Positions 9,688-18,101 of a stretch of DNA of 64,000 bases are shown in pieces. Made by a program: the position numbers and the translations under genes. The DNA is from a virus. Positions within the stretch are counted from its first letter, which is position 1. Every line of letters begins with the position of its first letter. Where the stretch lies: the IMG/VR virus record IMGVR_UViG_3300025759_000077, positions 1 to 64,000 of that record; one strand, given 5' to 3'. The notes under the pieces were generated by a model. It did no database searches and had not been told where the DNA came from. It saw only the letters and a list, made by a program, of their open reading frames with translations.

Positions 9688-10485
9688 ATGAATCATAATA
9701 AGAGAAGAAATACTGCATTTTTATATGAGGCACTAGTCAGAGAATTGACTAAAAGCGTTGTTGCAAAAGATAATGAAAGAAAATCTGCTGTAATGGCAGT
9801 AATAAAAGAGTTCTTTAACAACAACAGTGTGTTAAAGCAAGATTTAAATCTTTACAAAGAGATTGTAGAAACACGCGGAACAACTAAAGACGCAGCAGAG
9901 AAGATTATTGGATACGTTCGTAAAGAACGTGAGAGATTAAATGCTGAAAAGTTGTTTGAAGCACAGACACGTCTTATCAATAAGATTCACAACAACTTGA
10001 GTGAAGATGTATTTTCTAACTTCGTGCCAAACTATAAAGCATTAGCAAGCGTTTATCAAATGTTTTCACCAAACACAAAGATTAAAAACAAAGTTCTAAT
10101 GGAAAATGTTGTTGTTCAATACATGTCTTCACTTCCTCAACAACTAAATGAAGAAAAAAAGATTAATAATGCAACAATGAGAATCTTCTCTTCTAAATTT
10201 AACAATCACTACAATGAACTTCTAGAGGAACAAAGAGTCTTATTGTCAAAGTATATCTCATCATTTGCAGACAATGGTCTTGAATTAAAGATGTACCTTA
10301 ATGATGAATTGACAAGAATTAAAGAGGCAATTGGTAACGCAAAGTTTGAAGGCGAATTGCAGGAAAAAATTAATAAAGTGTCTTCTGTAATTGATGGATT
10401 TAAGGGCGAGTTAATCAATGAAGATATGCTTAAGCAAATTATGAAAATGCAACAACTTGTGAGTGAGATTGGAAACAATGATTAG
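9688..10485 (+). CDS. Helical head-region protein, function unknown
   Basis: 265 residues from the ATG at 9688, which directly follows the portal stop and has an AGAGG ribosome binding site; an upstream in-frame ATG at 9649 lies inside the portal gene and is unlikely. The protein is almost entirely alpha-helical and charged, with many Asn/Lys/Glu and no hydrophobic span. Its position between portal and prohead protease corresponds to T4 gp67/gp68 prohead core genes, so a prohead core or assembly role is plausible but not shown. Confidence 0.6.
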   Translation: MNHNKRRNTAFLYEALVRELTKSVVAKDNERKSAVMAVIKEFFNNNSVLKQDLNLYKEIVETRGTTKDAAEKIIGYVRKERERLNAEKLFEAQTRLINKIHNNLSEDVFSNFVPNYKALASVYQMFSPNTKIKNKVLMENVVVQYMSSLPQQLNEEKKINNATMRIFSSKFNNHYNELLEEQRVLLSKYISSFADNGLELKMYLNDELTRIKEAIGNAKFEGELQEKINKVSSVIDGFKGELINEDMLKQIMKMQQLVSEIGNND

Positions 10486-11077
10486 TATTGATGAAATCAA
10501 AGTTAAGATTGATGAGGAAAAACCAGATAAGATTACTATATCTGTTGTTGAACCACAACCAACATCAATTGATGTAAGTGTTGAACCCATTCCATCACAA
10601 CCAATTTCATTAGATATTCGACGAACATTAGATAATAATTACATTATTTATGATCACCCACTTTTTGATATTGTAATCAATCCAGACAAAAAGAAGATCA
10701 TGACTTTTGTGAAAAAATTCTCTAAGACAGAAGCGTACCCTCACCAAGATTCATTTTTTAATTTTTTAAAGCATAGGGGTGTTATTTTGCCCGACACTGT
10801 TAAGGGTGGAAATATTTTTGGCAGCATTGAAGCAACTTATCCAGCAAATAAAAAAATTGATGTCATTAAAGTAGTTCTTTTAAATATTTTTATGTTCTTT
10901 AGAGAAGAGTTACCAGCGCTTAAGAAAGTGCTTGATTATGATTTTGAAGTTGATAAAATGCTTGTAGACCCAGACGCAGAGGACAGCACAGAATACGGCG
11001 AAGTCCCACAGCAGAAAAAGAAAGGTACAATGGATCCTTTCTATACACAATACTACGGTTTACTTTACAGGATATAA
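10478..11077 (+). CDS. Head-region protein, function unknown
   Basis: 199 residues from ATG 10478, which overlaps the end of the upstream gene (ATGATTAG); a GTG at 10463 is an alternative start. The N-terminus is a low-complexity beta-like segment rich in Pro, Ile and Glu with repeated S-I-D-V/S-L-D-I units (residues 1-50). The rest contains a hydrophobic stretch VVLLNIFMFFREELPALKK. It ends in an acidic/Gln-rich tail. No family recognised. Confidence 0.55.
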   Translation: MISIDEIKVKIDEEKPDKITISVVEPQPTSIDVSVEPIPSQPISLDIRRTLDNNYIIYDHPLFDIVINPDKKKIMTFVKKFSKTEAYPHQDSFFNFLKHRGVILPDTVKGGNIFGSIEATYPANKKIDVIKVVLLNIFMFFREELPALKKVLDYDFEVDKMLVDPDAEDSTEYGEVPQQKKKGTMDPFYTQYYGLLYRI

Positions 11078-11374
11078 ATGTCTTTACTTTGGTTCGTATT
11101 AACGTGTTATGGTTTAACACAAATTTTGGTATATGGTTCAATTTTTAATGGTATAAGACCCAAATATGGTTTTTTAGGTGATTTACTAAAATGCCCCATG
11201 TGTACAGGATTTTGGGTTGGTGCATTAGTTTTTCTAATTTCGCCTTGTACTGAACTATTTACTTTTGAGTATAATATAATCAACATGCTTTTATGCGGTT
11301 GGTTGAGTTCAGGGACATCATATGTGCTCTGTACTGTTTTCGGAGACGAGGGAATAAATGTCAAAGGGAATTAA
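11078..11374 (+). CDS. Small membrane protein, DUF1360-like
   Basis: 98 residues with three hydrophobic segments (about 2-22, 46-62, 68-88). The central KCPMCTGFWVG motif is the hallmark of DUF1360-type membrane proteins found in phages and bacteria, whose role is unknown. It starts one base after the previous stop and its end overlaps a 36-residue gene. Being inside the head cluster it is probably expressed late. Confidence 0.6.
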   Translation: MSLLWFVLTCYGLTQILVYGSIFNGIRPKYGFLGDLLKCPMCTGFWVGALVFLISPCTELFTFEYNIINMLLCGWLSSGTSYVLCTVFGDEGINVKGN

Positions 11375-11468
11375 CAATTACGTTGAAACTAAGTGGATGC
11401 TCCAACCTCCACGCCTTTGCTGCAAGGGCAGTTGTATCGGGCGGGTGACGCCCGCAGGAGAATTTTGA
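11358..11468 (+). CDS. 36-residue cysteine-containing small protein
   Basis: A short frame from ATG 11358 to TGA 11468 that fills the gap between the DUF1360-like gene and the next head gene and links to both by overlaps (17 bases and TGATG). The product starts MSKGINNYVETKWMLQ and ends CIGRVTPAGEF; it has three cysteines in CCKGSC. A GGAGACGAGGGAA ribosome binding region precedes it. The phased overlaps and the compact composition argue it is translated. Function unknown; a Cys-based metal site is possible. Confidence 0.5.
   Translation: MSKGINNYVETKWMLQPPRLCCKGSCIGRVTPAGEF
11438..11454 (+). other. GC-rich hairpin just upstream of a ribosome binding site
   Basis: CGGGCG (11438-11443) pairs with CGCCCG (11449-11454) around the loop GGTGA. 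The stem ends two bases before the AGGAG (11456-11460) that serves the gene at 11468. It is unusually GC-rich for this genome and lies inside the 36-residue gene, so it could pause ribosomes or tune coupled translation of the downstream core protein. It lacks a T-run, so it is not a terminator. Confidence 0.4.
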
Positions 11469-11848
11469 TGAATCTAAGTGAGATTAAAAAGATGGTCATA
11501 ACATCTCTCATTCAAGAGAGAGTTGGTTATTACGGTGCTATGGACGGTGATGCCGGTGGTGCTGCTGATACACCCGATATTCAGGGCATTGTTGATGATG
11601 CTGAAAAAGAAATAAAGCAGATGATTGCCGCTCAAGGCAATATCATTGACGCTGTTGCAGCAGAGATCGCTGAAATCGCAGGACCTGCATTGGTTCAGGC
11701 AGGCGTTCCAGGTGGAGATGTTGTTAAATTAGTATCAGACTTTTTAACTCACATGCATAGTGCAGTCGATGATGCAAAAAAGAAAAGAGAGCAAGTTGGC
11801 GCAGAACCATCCACACCAGAATTAAACACAAAAGTGGAGGACGAATAA
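11468..11848 (+). CDS. Prohead core/internal head protein
   Basis: 126 residues from ATG 11468, chosen because AGGAG sits 7 bases upstream and the codon overlaps the previous stop; a longer frame from 11393 would have no ribosome binding site. The N-terminus (MNLSEIKKMVITSLIQE) resembles capsid-targeting propeptides and IQE fits the prohead protease motif. The remainder is Ala/Asp/Glu-rich and helical. It directly precedes the prohead protease, like T4 core protein genes 67/68. Role inferred. Confidence 0.6.
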   Translation: MNLSEIKKMVITSLIQERVGYYGAMDGDAGGAADTPDIQGIVDDAEKEIKQMIAAQGNIIDAVAAEIAEIAGPALVQAGVPGGDVVKLVSDFLTHMHSAVDDAKKKREQVGAEPSTPELNTKVEDE

Positions 11849-12463
11849 ATGTCTGACAAGGTATTATTAAGAGAATATTATGCCCTTTGTGAAGGTGGAT
11901 ACTGTCAAGATCTTTTAACTGAGGCAGAAAAGCAAGATATCAAAAAAAATAACGCTTGGTATCTAACTGGTATTTTACAAAAGGGTAATACCAAAAACGG
12001 TAATGGTAGAAAGTATCCATCTCACGTTCTTGAAAGAGAGATGAAAAACTACGATATGCTTATCAAGCAGAAGAGAGCATTCGGTGAGTTGGACCACCCA
12101 GACACATCAGTTGTTGATTTAAAGAATGCATCGCACATGGTTACTCGTTATTGGATGGATGGTGATACCGTCATGGGTGCTATTAAGATTTTAGATACTC
12201 CCTGTGGTGAGATCGTAAAAGGCATTGTTAAATCAGGTGGTCAAGTTGGTATTTCATCAAGAGGTCTTGGATCTGTTGTAAATGAGTCAAACGGTACAAG
12301 CATTGTTCAAGAAGATTTTACTTTAATCTGCTTTGATATTGTTGCTGATCCATCAACTCCAGGTGCATTCATGAACCCACAAAAAATTAGGGAGTCAAAA
12401 GAGTTAAAGGTTCACGATAAAGATTATCGTGTGAACTCATTACTAAACTCAATTTTGGATTAA
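11849..12463 (+). CDS. Prohead core protease (gp21-like)
   Basis: 204 residues, the size of T4 gp21 (212). GELDHPDTS places the catalytic histidine at H83 and VGISSRGLGS the nucleophilic serine at about S136, close to H85 and S140 of T4 gp21. The enzyme is a herpesvirus-assemblin-type serine protease that cleaves scaffold, core proteins and major capsid protein after (L/I)-x-E during prohead maturation. A possible self-cleavage site LTE/A lies at residues 23-26. It sits between two core-protein genes. Confidence 0.92.
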   Translation: MSDKVLLREYYALCEGGYCQDLLTEAEKQDIKKNNAWYLTGILQKGNTKNGNGRKYPSHVLEREMKNYDMLIKQKRAFGELDHPDTSVVDLKNASHMVTRYWMDGDTVMGAIKILDTPCGEIVKGIVKSGGQVGISSRGLGSVVNESNGTSIVQEDFTLICFDIVADPSTPGAFMNPQKIRESKELKVHDKDYRVNSLLNSILD

Positions 12464-12464
12464 A

Positions 12465-12884
12465 ATGAAGAAAGAACAATTTAAGAAAATGTTGAAACCC
12501 ATTATCAAAGAGTGTATTCAAGAGGCACTAGTTGAGTCAAATTTAATTTCAGGAATCATCTCTGAGGTTGTAAAGGGAATGGGCGCTCAACCACAGCAGG
12601 CACAAATCACTGAGCAAAAGAAAAAATATGAGAGTGATGAAGATGCAAAGAAAAGACGCCAAGCAAAAGAGAAAAAGTTGAATAAAACAAGAAAAACTCT
12701 TTTAGGCGCAATTAATAAAGATGCTTACGGTGGTGTTGATTTATTTGAAGGCACAACACCAATGCAAGAATCAAAATCAGGCGGTCCAGGCAGCGCACTT
12801 GCAGGTGTTGCACCAGATGATGCTGGTATTGATATTTCAGGAATTTTAAACATTGGCGGCGATAAGTGGTCAAAATTAATATGA
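12465..12884 (+). CDS. Internal head/core protein with protease-cleavable N-terminus
   Basis: 139 residues. The N-terminus is a basic amphipathic helix (MKKEQFKKMLKPIIKECIQE) followed by ALVE/S, a fit to the prohead protease consensus. The middle is Lys/Arg-rich (KKRRQAKEKKLNKTRK) and the end Gly/Asp-rich with GISG-type repeats. The protein starts one base after the protease gene. The inference is a packaged or scaffolding core component; no specific family recognised. Confidence 0.55.
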   Translation: MKKEQFKKMLKPIIKECIQEALVESNLISGIISEVVKGMGAQPQQAQITEQKKKYESDEDAKKRRQAKEKKLNKTRKTLLGAINKDAYGGVDLFEGTTPMQESKSGGPGSALAGVAPDDAGIDISGILNIGGDKWSKLI

Positions 12885-12891
12885 GGTTAAA

Positions 12892-13116
12892 ATGAGTGCA
12901 ACTAACGTCCATGTGACAGCAAGAAGAAACGAATCAGGTGAAGCGCTAATCAAAAGATTTAGCAGAAAGGTAAAGAGAGAGGGGATTATCGAAGAGTGCA
13001 AAAAAAGAATGTACTATGAAAAACCCTCTGTAAAAAGAAGAAGAGATAAGTTAAGAAGAAAAAGAGTTTTAAAGAAACTATTTATGAAACAGAGCGGAGA
13101 GAAAGATGTCAGATAA
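12892..13116 (+). CDS. rpsU: Ribosomal protein bS21 homologue
   Basis: 74 residues that align along their whole length with bacterial bS21: RRNESGEALIKRFSRKV in the first half and the hallmark MYYEKPSVKRRR in the middle, followed by a basic Lys/Arg tail. bS21 sits at the anti-Shine-Dalgarno region of the 30S subunit and affects initiation, so a phage copy could bias ribosomes to viral mRNAs. The start has GAGGT upstream. Its place inside the capsid cassette, between two head proteins, suggests late expression. Confidence 0.9.
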   Translation: MSATNVHVTARRNESGEALIKRFSRKVKREGIIEECKKRMYYEKPSVKRRRDKLRRKRVLKKLFMKQSGEKDVR

Positions 13117-13573
13117 CGGAAACATCCAAGCAAATACAAGTTATGCAGATCAAAGATTTCAGTATAACAGTCCCGGTGTTGGCGCAGTTGGTCAATACCA
13201 GACCAGTGGTATTCCATATGCCACCGCATCTGTTCTTGTTCAGAGTATTCTGAATGGTGAAGGTGCCACAGAGGTCCCATTCCCATATGTTACAAAGTTT
13301 GTAACAGTTGTAAATGAACACAGTGGTTCATCAGCAAAACTCAGAGTTGGTTTTAGCGCAGCAGGAATTACTGGATCGGGTGCTCCATCTGGACATGGAG
13401 ACAATTACTTTATATTAGATAACGGTGAATCATACACTGGTGAATTTAGAGTATCAAAAGTTTTTATTGCAGGTGATTCATCTGCAACAACCGCTTCTGT
13501 AATTGCTGGCATGACTGGCATTCCATCAACCAAACTAAAAACTAACTGGTCAGGAACCTCTGGAGTAGGTTAA
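13106..13573 (+). CDS. Probable virion surface/decoration protein
   Basis: 155 residues rich in Gly, Ser, Thr and Ala with beta-strand patterning and no charged helices, typical of capsid decoration or fibre proteins. It overlaps bS21 by 11 bases and the following lectin-like gene by one. The segment YVTKFVTVVNEHSGSSAKLRVGFS reads like a beta sandwich. No family recognised; the virion role is inferred from composition and place in the head operon. Confidence 0.45.
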   Translation: MSDNGNIQANTSYADQRFQYNSPGVGAVGQYQTSGIPYATASVLVQSILNGEGATEVPFPYVTKFVTVVNEHSGSSAKLRVGFSAAGITGSGAPSGHGDNYFILDNGESYTGEFRVSKVFIAGDSSATTASVIAGMTGIPSTKLKTNWSGTSGVG

Positions 13574-14901
13574 TGATAATAAGTGGCTTCGGCGGAAAAG
13601 GCGGGTCTTTATCAAGTCGTTCTTCTGGAGTTACCACTGAAGAAGATAAGTCCGGTGGATTTTTAAACATTGTAAAATCTATTGCTGGGGATGACTTACT
13701 TTTTTGTTTAGATCCAGGTTCAATTACTGTTGATATTGGTCAAACAGTAAATGAGTGGTTTGATTCGCTTGGAGCATTTGATACTCACTTCACAGCACAA
13801 GATGTTGCAAACCGCAAACCTTCTTTTAGTTTATACAACAATAAACCAGTTCTCGACTTTGACGGCACTAACAATGCTTTTAGATCAGCAGCAGTTGTTT
13901 CGCAACTAAATAATAAAAAAGCATTATCTTTGATTTATTTTGCAAAAGTAAATGGTGGCAGCGGTTTTAAAACAATTTTAGAACTTGATGCTTTGTGGTA
14001 CAATGTAAACGGGTTTACAGCAGGCGTCGAACGCGATGCGGCTGATTATACAATATATAATGCACAAGACCAACACCCAGATGGACTCAACACAGGCGGC
14101 GTTGCTGGCAGCAACGGAACAAATGTTGATGTTGATTTACCAATAGTTCATGGCGTTGTTTATAATCGCAACGGCGCAGGCGGCTCTGCTGGCACAACCA
14201 CAAGACCATTTGTAAATGGTGTTGCAATGACAGCCGCACAAACTTACACAGGCGGCAACACATACAACATTGATAGTGCCTGGGTAAGTGATAAATTGCT
14301 TTTCATGGGTGCTCGCGGCACAACAGTACTTAACTTCAATGGTTCAATTGGAACATTTATCGCTGTCACAAGAGCCCTTACAGACGACGAAATGGGAAGG
14401 TTGTCGAGAGCAGTTTTAAGAAAACATAACTTAGGAACTGATGCTCCCGCGATTCCTGCTCCCTCTGGAGGAGGTGGCGATAGTGGAGTCACTTATAATA
14501 TTGATGAGGTCGCAGGGCAGAACATTACAGACACCGCTGGTACTCTTTACGATGATGGCGGTCCAACTGGTACTTATTCACAAACCGACTACACAACTTA
14601 CATTGTTCCAGGCGCAGGTAAGAAAGTTGTAATTACAATGAGAGAGTTTGAAATGGGTCCTGGCGACGGCAACTTTAACGAAAAATTACGTTTCTTTAAT
14701 ACCACTTCAGGTATTCTAAACTTCTACGGTAGTATGACAGATGGAGGATCCAATGCTCCAACACAAGATCAAGTTATTAATGGTGTTGATGGCGGTACAG
14801 TTACCATTATCTTTGACCAGTCAGGTTATTATGGCGCAGGCGGGTTCTTTAGTCAGGACGCCGAAGGATTTAAATTAACTTGGGAAATAGTTGATGTGTA
14901 A
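13573..14901 (+). CDS. Virion protein with LamG/lectin-like and CUB-like domains
   Basis: 442 residues. After a Gly/Ser-rich N-terminus, residues about 45-285 read like a concanavalin/LamG-type sandwich (DFDGTNNAFRS, then an IGTFIAVTRALTDDEMGRLSR end typical of such domains). A Gly-rich linker (about 296-304) leads to residues about 313-441, which fit a CUB domain: GTLYDDGGPTGTYS, then a YIVP strand, KLRFFNTTSG and a final AEGFKLTWEI strand. Such folds bind glycans or proteins. A head-surface adhesin or fibre is likely; host binding is inferred. Confidence 0.6.
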   Translation: MIISGFGGKGGSLSSRSSGVTTEEDKSGGFLNIVKSIAGDDLLFCLDPGSITVDIGQTVNEWFDSLGAFDTHFTAQDVANRKPSFSLYNNKPVLDFDGTNNAFRSAAVVSQLNNKKALSLIYFAKVNGGSGFKTILELDALWYNVNGFTAGVERDAADYTIYNAQDQHPDGLNTGGVAGSNGTNVDVDLPIVHGVVYNRNGAGGSAGTTTRPFVNGVAMTAAQTYTGGNTYNIDSAWVSDKLLFMGARGTTVLNFNGSIGTFIAVTRALTDDEMGRLSRAVLRKHNLGTDAPAIPAPSGGGGDSGVTYNIDEVAGQNITDTAGTLYDDGGPTGTYSQTDYTTYIVPGAGKKVVITMREFEMGPGDGNFNEKLRFFNTTSGILNFYGSMTDGGSNAPTQDQVINGVDGGTVTIIFDQSGYYGAGGFFSQDAEGFKLTWEIVDV

Positions 14902-14918
14902 TAATAGGAATAAATAAT

Positions 14919-15158
14919 ATGTCTACATGCCCACAACCAATAACTTATTATATCCAAACTGAATCTATTGCAGGTCAGGTAGGAATACAAATAGAGAAAA
15001 ATTTTACAAAATACAGAGTTATTGGTATTTGGGGACATGTCACTCCACCACCCTCTGTTGAGTGGATACAAACAGAGTGGCACGGATTTGATGTTCACGA
15101 GTGGGTCACCTCGTTAGGTTATGTCTTTGTACCAATACTTCCCCGCCCAATTCCATAA
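14919..15158 (+). CDS. Small protein of unknown function in head operon
   Basis: 79 residues, rich in Trp, Tyr, Pro and Ile, ending in a Pro-rich tail (VPILPRPIP). There is no good Shine-Dalgarno sequence (AATAGGAATAAATAAT precedes the ATG, with AGGA about 10 bases away). No family recognised. It lies between the lectin-like virion protein and the late promoter of the scaffold gene, so it is probably the last gene of the upstream unit. Confidence 0.45.
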   Translation: MSTCPQPITYYIQTESIAGQVGIQIEKNFTKYRVIGIWGHVTPPPSVEWIQTEWHGFDVHEWVTSLGYVFVPILPRPIP

Positions 15159-15179
15159 AGCATTTTACCTTTTTTACAA

Positions 15180-15193
15180 CTATTTATTGTAGC
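15180..15193 (+). promoter_or_regulatory. Late-promoter-like motif before scaffold gene
   Basis: CTATTTATTGTAGC begins 33 bases before the scaffold start, in a short intergenic gap. The same CTATTTATTGTAGC is found before the tail sheath gene. It resembles a -10-only late promoter of T4 type in position but not in sequence. Confidence 0.6.
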
Positions 15194-15212
15194 GTAAATT
15201 AGGAGTTTACTT

Positions 15213-16235
15213 ATGTCATCTATGTTAGAACAAGCAATTATCGACGCAACTGCCCTTAGAGAAGCAGCAATTAAGAGCGCTGAACAAGCAGTTGTAGAAA
15301 AATATTCAACCGATATTAAAGAAGCAGTTGAGAAACTTATGGAAGAAAATGATTTCGAAGAGAATAAGACTGTTGATGAGCAGATTGTAGAGGCAGATGA
15401 GAAGGGCAGAGGTTATGCTTTTGCTGAAGACACTGAACTAAGCGATCTTGAGGCACATGAGGTGGTTGACATTGATGTTAAATCTCTCTTTGAGCAAGTT
15501 CAAAAAGAACAACTTCAAGAAGAAGTTGAATTGGAAGAAGATATTTTTGAAGAAGAATACGATCTAAGTGAAATAGTTGATGAAGTTTCTGATGTCTTAG
15601 ACGAAATGGGTGACACCGATGAGCAACTTGAAGACATGGTAGAACTTGAAGAAGAGTTGGAAGAGTCAATGAAGTTTGACTTTGATCCAGTTCCAGAGGG
15701 ACAAACAACCGCTTTTGGTGCAACAAGGGCACAGCAGGCAGAACAAGCAATGTTAATGGACGTCATGCTCGCCGTTGAAGAAGAGAACTCTAAATTAGAA
15801 AGCAAGAACGAATCTTTGGTTAAGACCAATAAAGAATTAACTGAGTCTAACCAAAAACTAAAAGAAACCGTGCAGAATATTGCAGATAAGTTTGAAGAGA
15901 TCAAACTAGTAAACAGCAAGTTGTTCTACACAAACAAAACTTTAATGGACGACTCCCTGAATGAGCGACAAAAGGGTAACCTTGTCGAGTCCATTAATAA
16001 CGCTCAGACATCTGAGCAAGCGAAGATTGTCTATGAAACTCTAAAAAGCACAGTGGGCAATGCTACTACAAATAAGCAACCGGAATCATTGAGTGAGGCA
16101 GTAGGCAAGCGATCTTCAACATCTTTATTGCTAAAAGCAAGAAAAAGCGACGAAAAGCAAGTTGTTAACGAAGGTAACATCTTTGCTGATCGTATGCAAA
16201 TTTTAGCAGGCATTAAACATCAAAAGGAGGATTAA
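15213..16235 (+). CDS. Prohead scaffold/core protein (gp22-like)
   Basis: 340 residues, very acidic (Glu/Asp-rich blocks at about 45-150) and almost fully helical with a coiled coil at about 185-240, as expected for the T4 gp22 scaffold that fills the prohead and is degraded to peptides. The C-terminal FADRMQILAGI ending is typical of gp22 proteins. Several (L/I)-x-E sites are present, for example LRE at residues 15-17. It directly precedes the major capsid gene (3-base gap), the T4 gene 22-23 order. A late promoter motif and GGAG lie upstream. Confidence 0.85.
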   Translation: MSSMLEQAIIDATALREAAIKSAEQAVVEKYSTDIKEAVEKLMEENDFEENKTVDEQIVEADEKGRGYAFAEDTELSDLEAHEVVDIDVKSLFEQVQKEQLQEEVELEEDIFEEEYDLSEIVDEVSDVLDEMGDTDEQLEDMVELEEELEESMKFDFDPVPEGQTTAFGATRAQQAEQAMLMDVMLAVEEENSKLESKNESLVKTNKELTESNQKLKETVQNIADKFEEIKLVNSKLFYTNKTLMDDSLNERQKGNLVESINNAQTSEQAKIVYETLKSTVGNATTNKQPESLSEAVGKRSSTSLLLKARKSDEKQVVNEGNIFADRMQILAGIKHQKED

Positions 16236-16238
16236 ACA

Positions 16239-18077
16239 ATGTCAAACATAGTCGAAAGATTAACAGAAAACATCGTTGCTCGTGACCTCCGTCAAGAAGG
16301 CGCTGCCCTAGTTTCCAAATGGGAAAAAACAGGTCTACTTGAGGGTCTCGGTGATGATAGAACAAAGGACAACATGTCCCGTCTCTTAGAGAACCAAGCC
16401 AAGGAACTTCTACGTGAGGCTTCCACAATGGCAGCAGGTGATGTCGAAGGTTTCGCCGCCGTCGCATTCCCAATCGTCCGTCGTGTATTCGGCGGTCTAC
16501 TCGCTAACGATCTCGTTAGTGTTCAACCAATGAGTCTACCAAGTGGTCTCATCTTCTTCCTAGACTTCCAGAAGGCAAATGCCCGTCTAGGTGATGACGC
16601 TGCTGATTCCGTTTACGGTGGTGGCGTTGTTGGTCAGGCAATCACAGGTGGTGTATCACTAACCGGTCGTAACGCTGAAAAGTCACTTTACAGTCTAAAC
16701 AACGGTTACTCCTCACCAGTTTCCGGTGCAGTAACTGACATGAACGTCGGTCTAGAAGTTGTCGCTTCAGGTGCTATCGACTCATCAGGTCTATTCCAGT
16801 TCATGGATAACGATCCTGCTGACCAGATCACAATCGAAGAGGCAAGAAGAATTCTTCGTTACGATCCAGATCTACCATCAGGAACTGGTATCATCATCGC
16901 TGAGGGTGAGGCAACTGACTTACCACAACTCAACCGTGATGACTTGGTTGCTATTTCTTACCGTGACGAGAATGGTGCAGTCCTATCAGGTACTGCTGCT
17001 CAGTTCTCACTAACACAGGTTCGTCGTTTGACCACCTATGCTACTGCTTCAAACGGTACACCAAACAACGCTAGAATCTTCTCAGTGTTCACCACAACTG
17101 CTTCCGTTAACGTAGCAAATGATTCTACTGCTCTTCTTGACGCTGCTGCCAACATTCCAGTTGATCAGACAGTCGCAAGAGTTCAGTACGCTACTGCTGA
17201 TAACTTCGCAACAGGATTGGGCGATCCCGGTTCAGTCGCTGGTACAGCAAGTTGGTTGCTAGAAGGTGACGTTGAGGGTGCTGCCCCAACATTTGGTGAT
17301 GTAAGCAATGAGATCCCAGAGATCGACATCAAAGTAGATTCAGTTGCTGTAACAGCAGTAACTAAGAAACTACGTGCTAAGTGGTCACCAGAGTTAGGTC
17401 AAGACCTAAACGCTTACCACAACCTCGACGCCGAGGTAGAGTTAACTGGTATTCTTTCTGAGCAGGTCGCTCTAGAAATCGATCGTGAGATCCTAGAAGA
17501 CCTCATCAAGAGAGCAACTGCCGGTACACTACACTGGTCACGTCAACCCGGTCGTTTCGTTAACCGCGAGACTGGTGCTGATTTAGAGGAAGCCAGTTCC
17601 TCAACTGGTTACCCAGAGTTTACTGGTACCGTTTCTGAGTGGTACGAGACCCTCATTGAGACAATCAATGACGTTTCTGCTCGTATCCACAGAAAGACAC
17701 TTCGCGGTGGTGCTAACTTCCTAGTTTGCTCACCAGAAGTTGCCAACATCCTTGAGTTCACCGCTGGTTTCCGCGCAAGCGTCAGCGTTGATTCAAATGG
17801 TACCGCTGGTGCTGTAAACGTTGGTTCAATCTCTAAGAAGTTTGACGTATACGTCGACCCATACTTCCCACGTAACGTAGTTCTCGTTGGTCGTAAGGGT
17901 GCTAGTTTCCTAGAGAGCGGTTACGTTTACGCTCCATACGTCCCACTACAGGTCACTCCAACCATCTTTGGTACAGAGGACTTTGCACCACGTAAGGGTG
18001 TAATGACTCGCTACGCCAAGAAGATGGTTCGTCCTGACATGTACGGTCTAGTAATTTGCCATAACTTGGTTGGTTAA
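16239..18077 (+). CDS. Major capsid protein (gp23-like)
   Basis: 612 residues; the region from about 70 on (GFAAVAFPIVRRVFGGLLANDLVSVQPMS) is the HK97-fold gp23 signature and the end (TRYAKKMVRPDMYGLVICHNL) is also typical. A prohead protease site LRE/A at 58-61 predicts a 552-residue mature protein, equivalent to the T4 cut after residue 65. It has the strongest ribosome binding site seen here (AAAGGAGGA) and its codon use is richer in C-ending and CGT/GGT codons than its neighbours, as expected for the most abundant protein. A strong terminator follows. Confidence 0.95.
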   Translation: MSNIVERLTENIVARDLRQEGAALVSKWEKTGLLEGLGDDRTKDNMSRLLENQAKELLREASTMAAGDVEGFAAVAFPIVRRVFGGLLANDLVSVQPMSLPSGLIFFLDFQKANARLGDDAADSVYGGGVVGQAITGGVSLTGRNAEKSLYSLNNGYSSPVSGAVTDMNVGLEVVASGAIDSSGLFQFMDNDPADQITIEEARRILRYDPDLPSGTGIIIAEGEATDLPQLNRDDLVAISYRDENGAVLSGTAAQFSLTQVRRLTTYATASNGTPNNARIFSVFTTTASVNVANDSTALLDAAANIPVDQTVARVQYATADNFATGLGDPGSVAGTASWLLEGDVEGAAPTFGDVSNEIPEIDIKVDSVAVTAVTKKLRAKWSPELGQDLNAYHNLDAEVELTGILSEQVALEIDREILEDLIKRATAGTLHWSRQPGRFVNRETGADLEEASSSTGYPEFTGTVSEWYETLIETINDVSARIHRKTLRGGANFLVCSPEVANILEFTAGFRASVSVDSNGTAGAVNVGSISKKFDVYVDPYFPRNVVLVGRKGASFLESGYVYAPYVPLQVTPTIFGTEDFAPRKGVMTRYAKKMVRPDMYGLVICHNLVG

Positions 18078-18101
18078 TTGCTAATGCGTAGTTAAGGGTT
18101 G

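Noticed and set aside
11255-11261. CTATTTA inside the DUF1360-like gene
   Set aside because: It is about 100 bases from the next start and lacks the extended match; several chance copies are expected in this AT-rich window.
11393-11467. N-terminal extension of the core protein from ATG 11393
   Set aside because: No ribosome binding site; AGGAG at 11456 points to ATG 11468, and the region codes for the 36-residue protein in another frame.
15515-15919. Antisense Ser-rich frame opposite the scaffold gene
   Set aside because: Arises from the Glu-rich codons of gp22; low-complexity and without a start signal.
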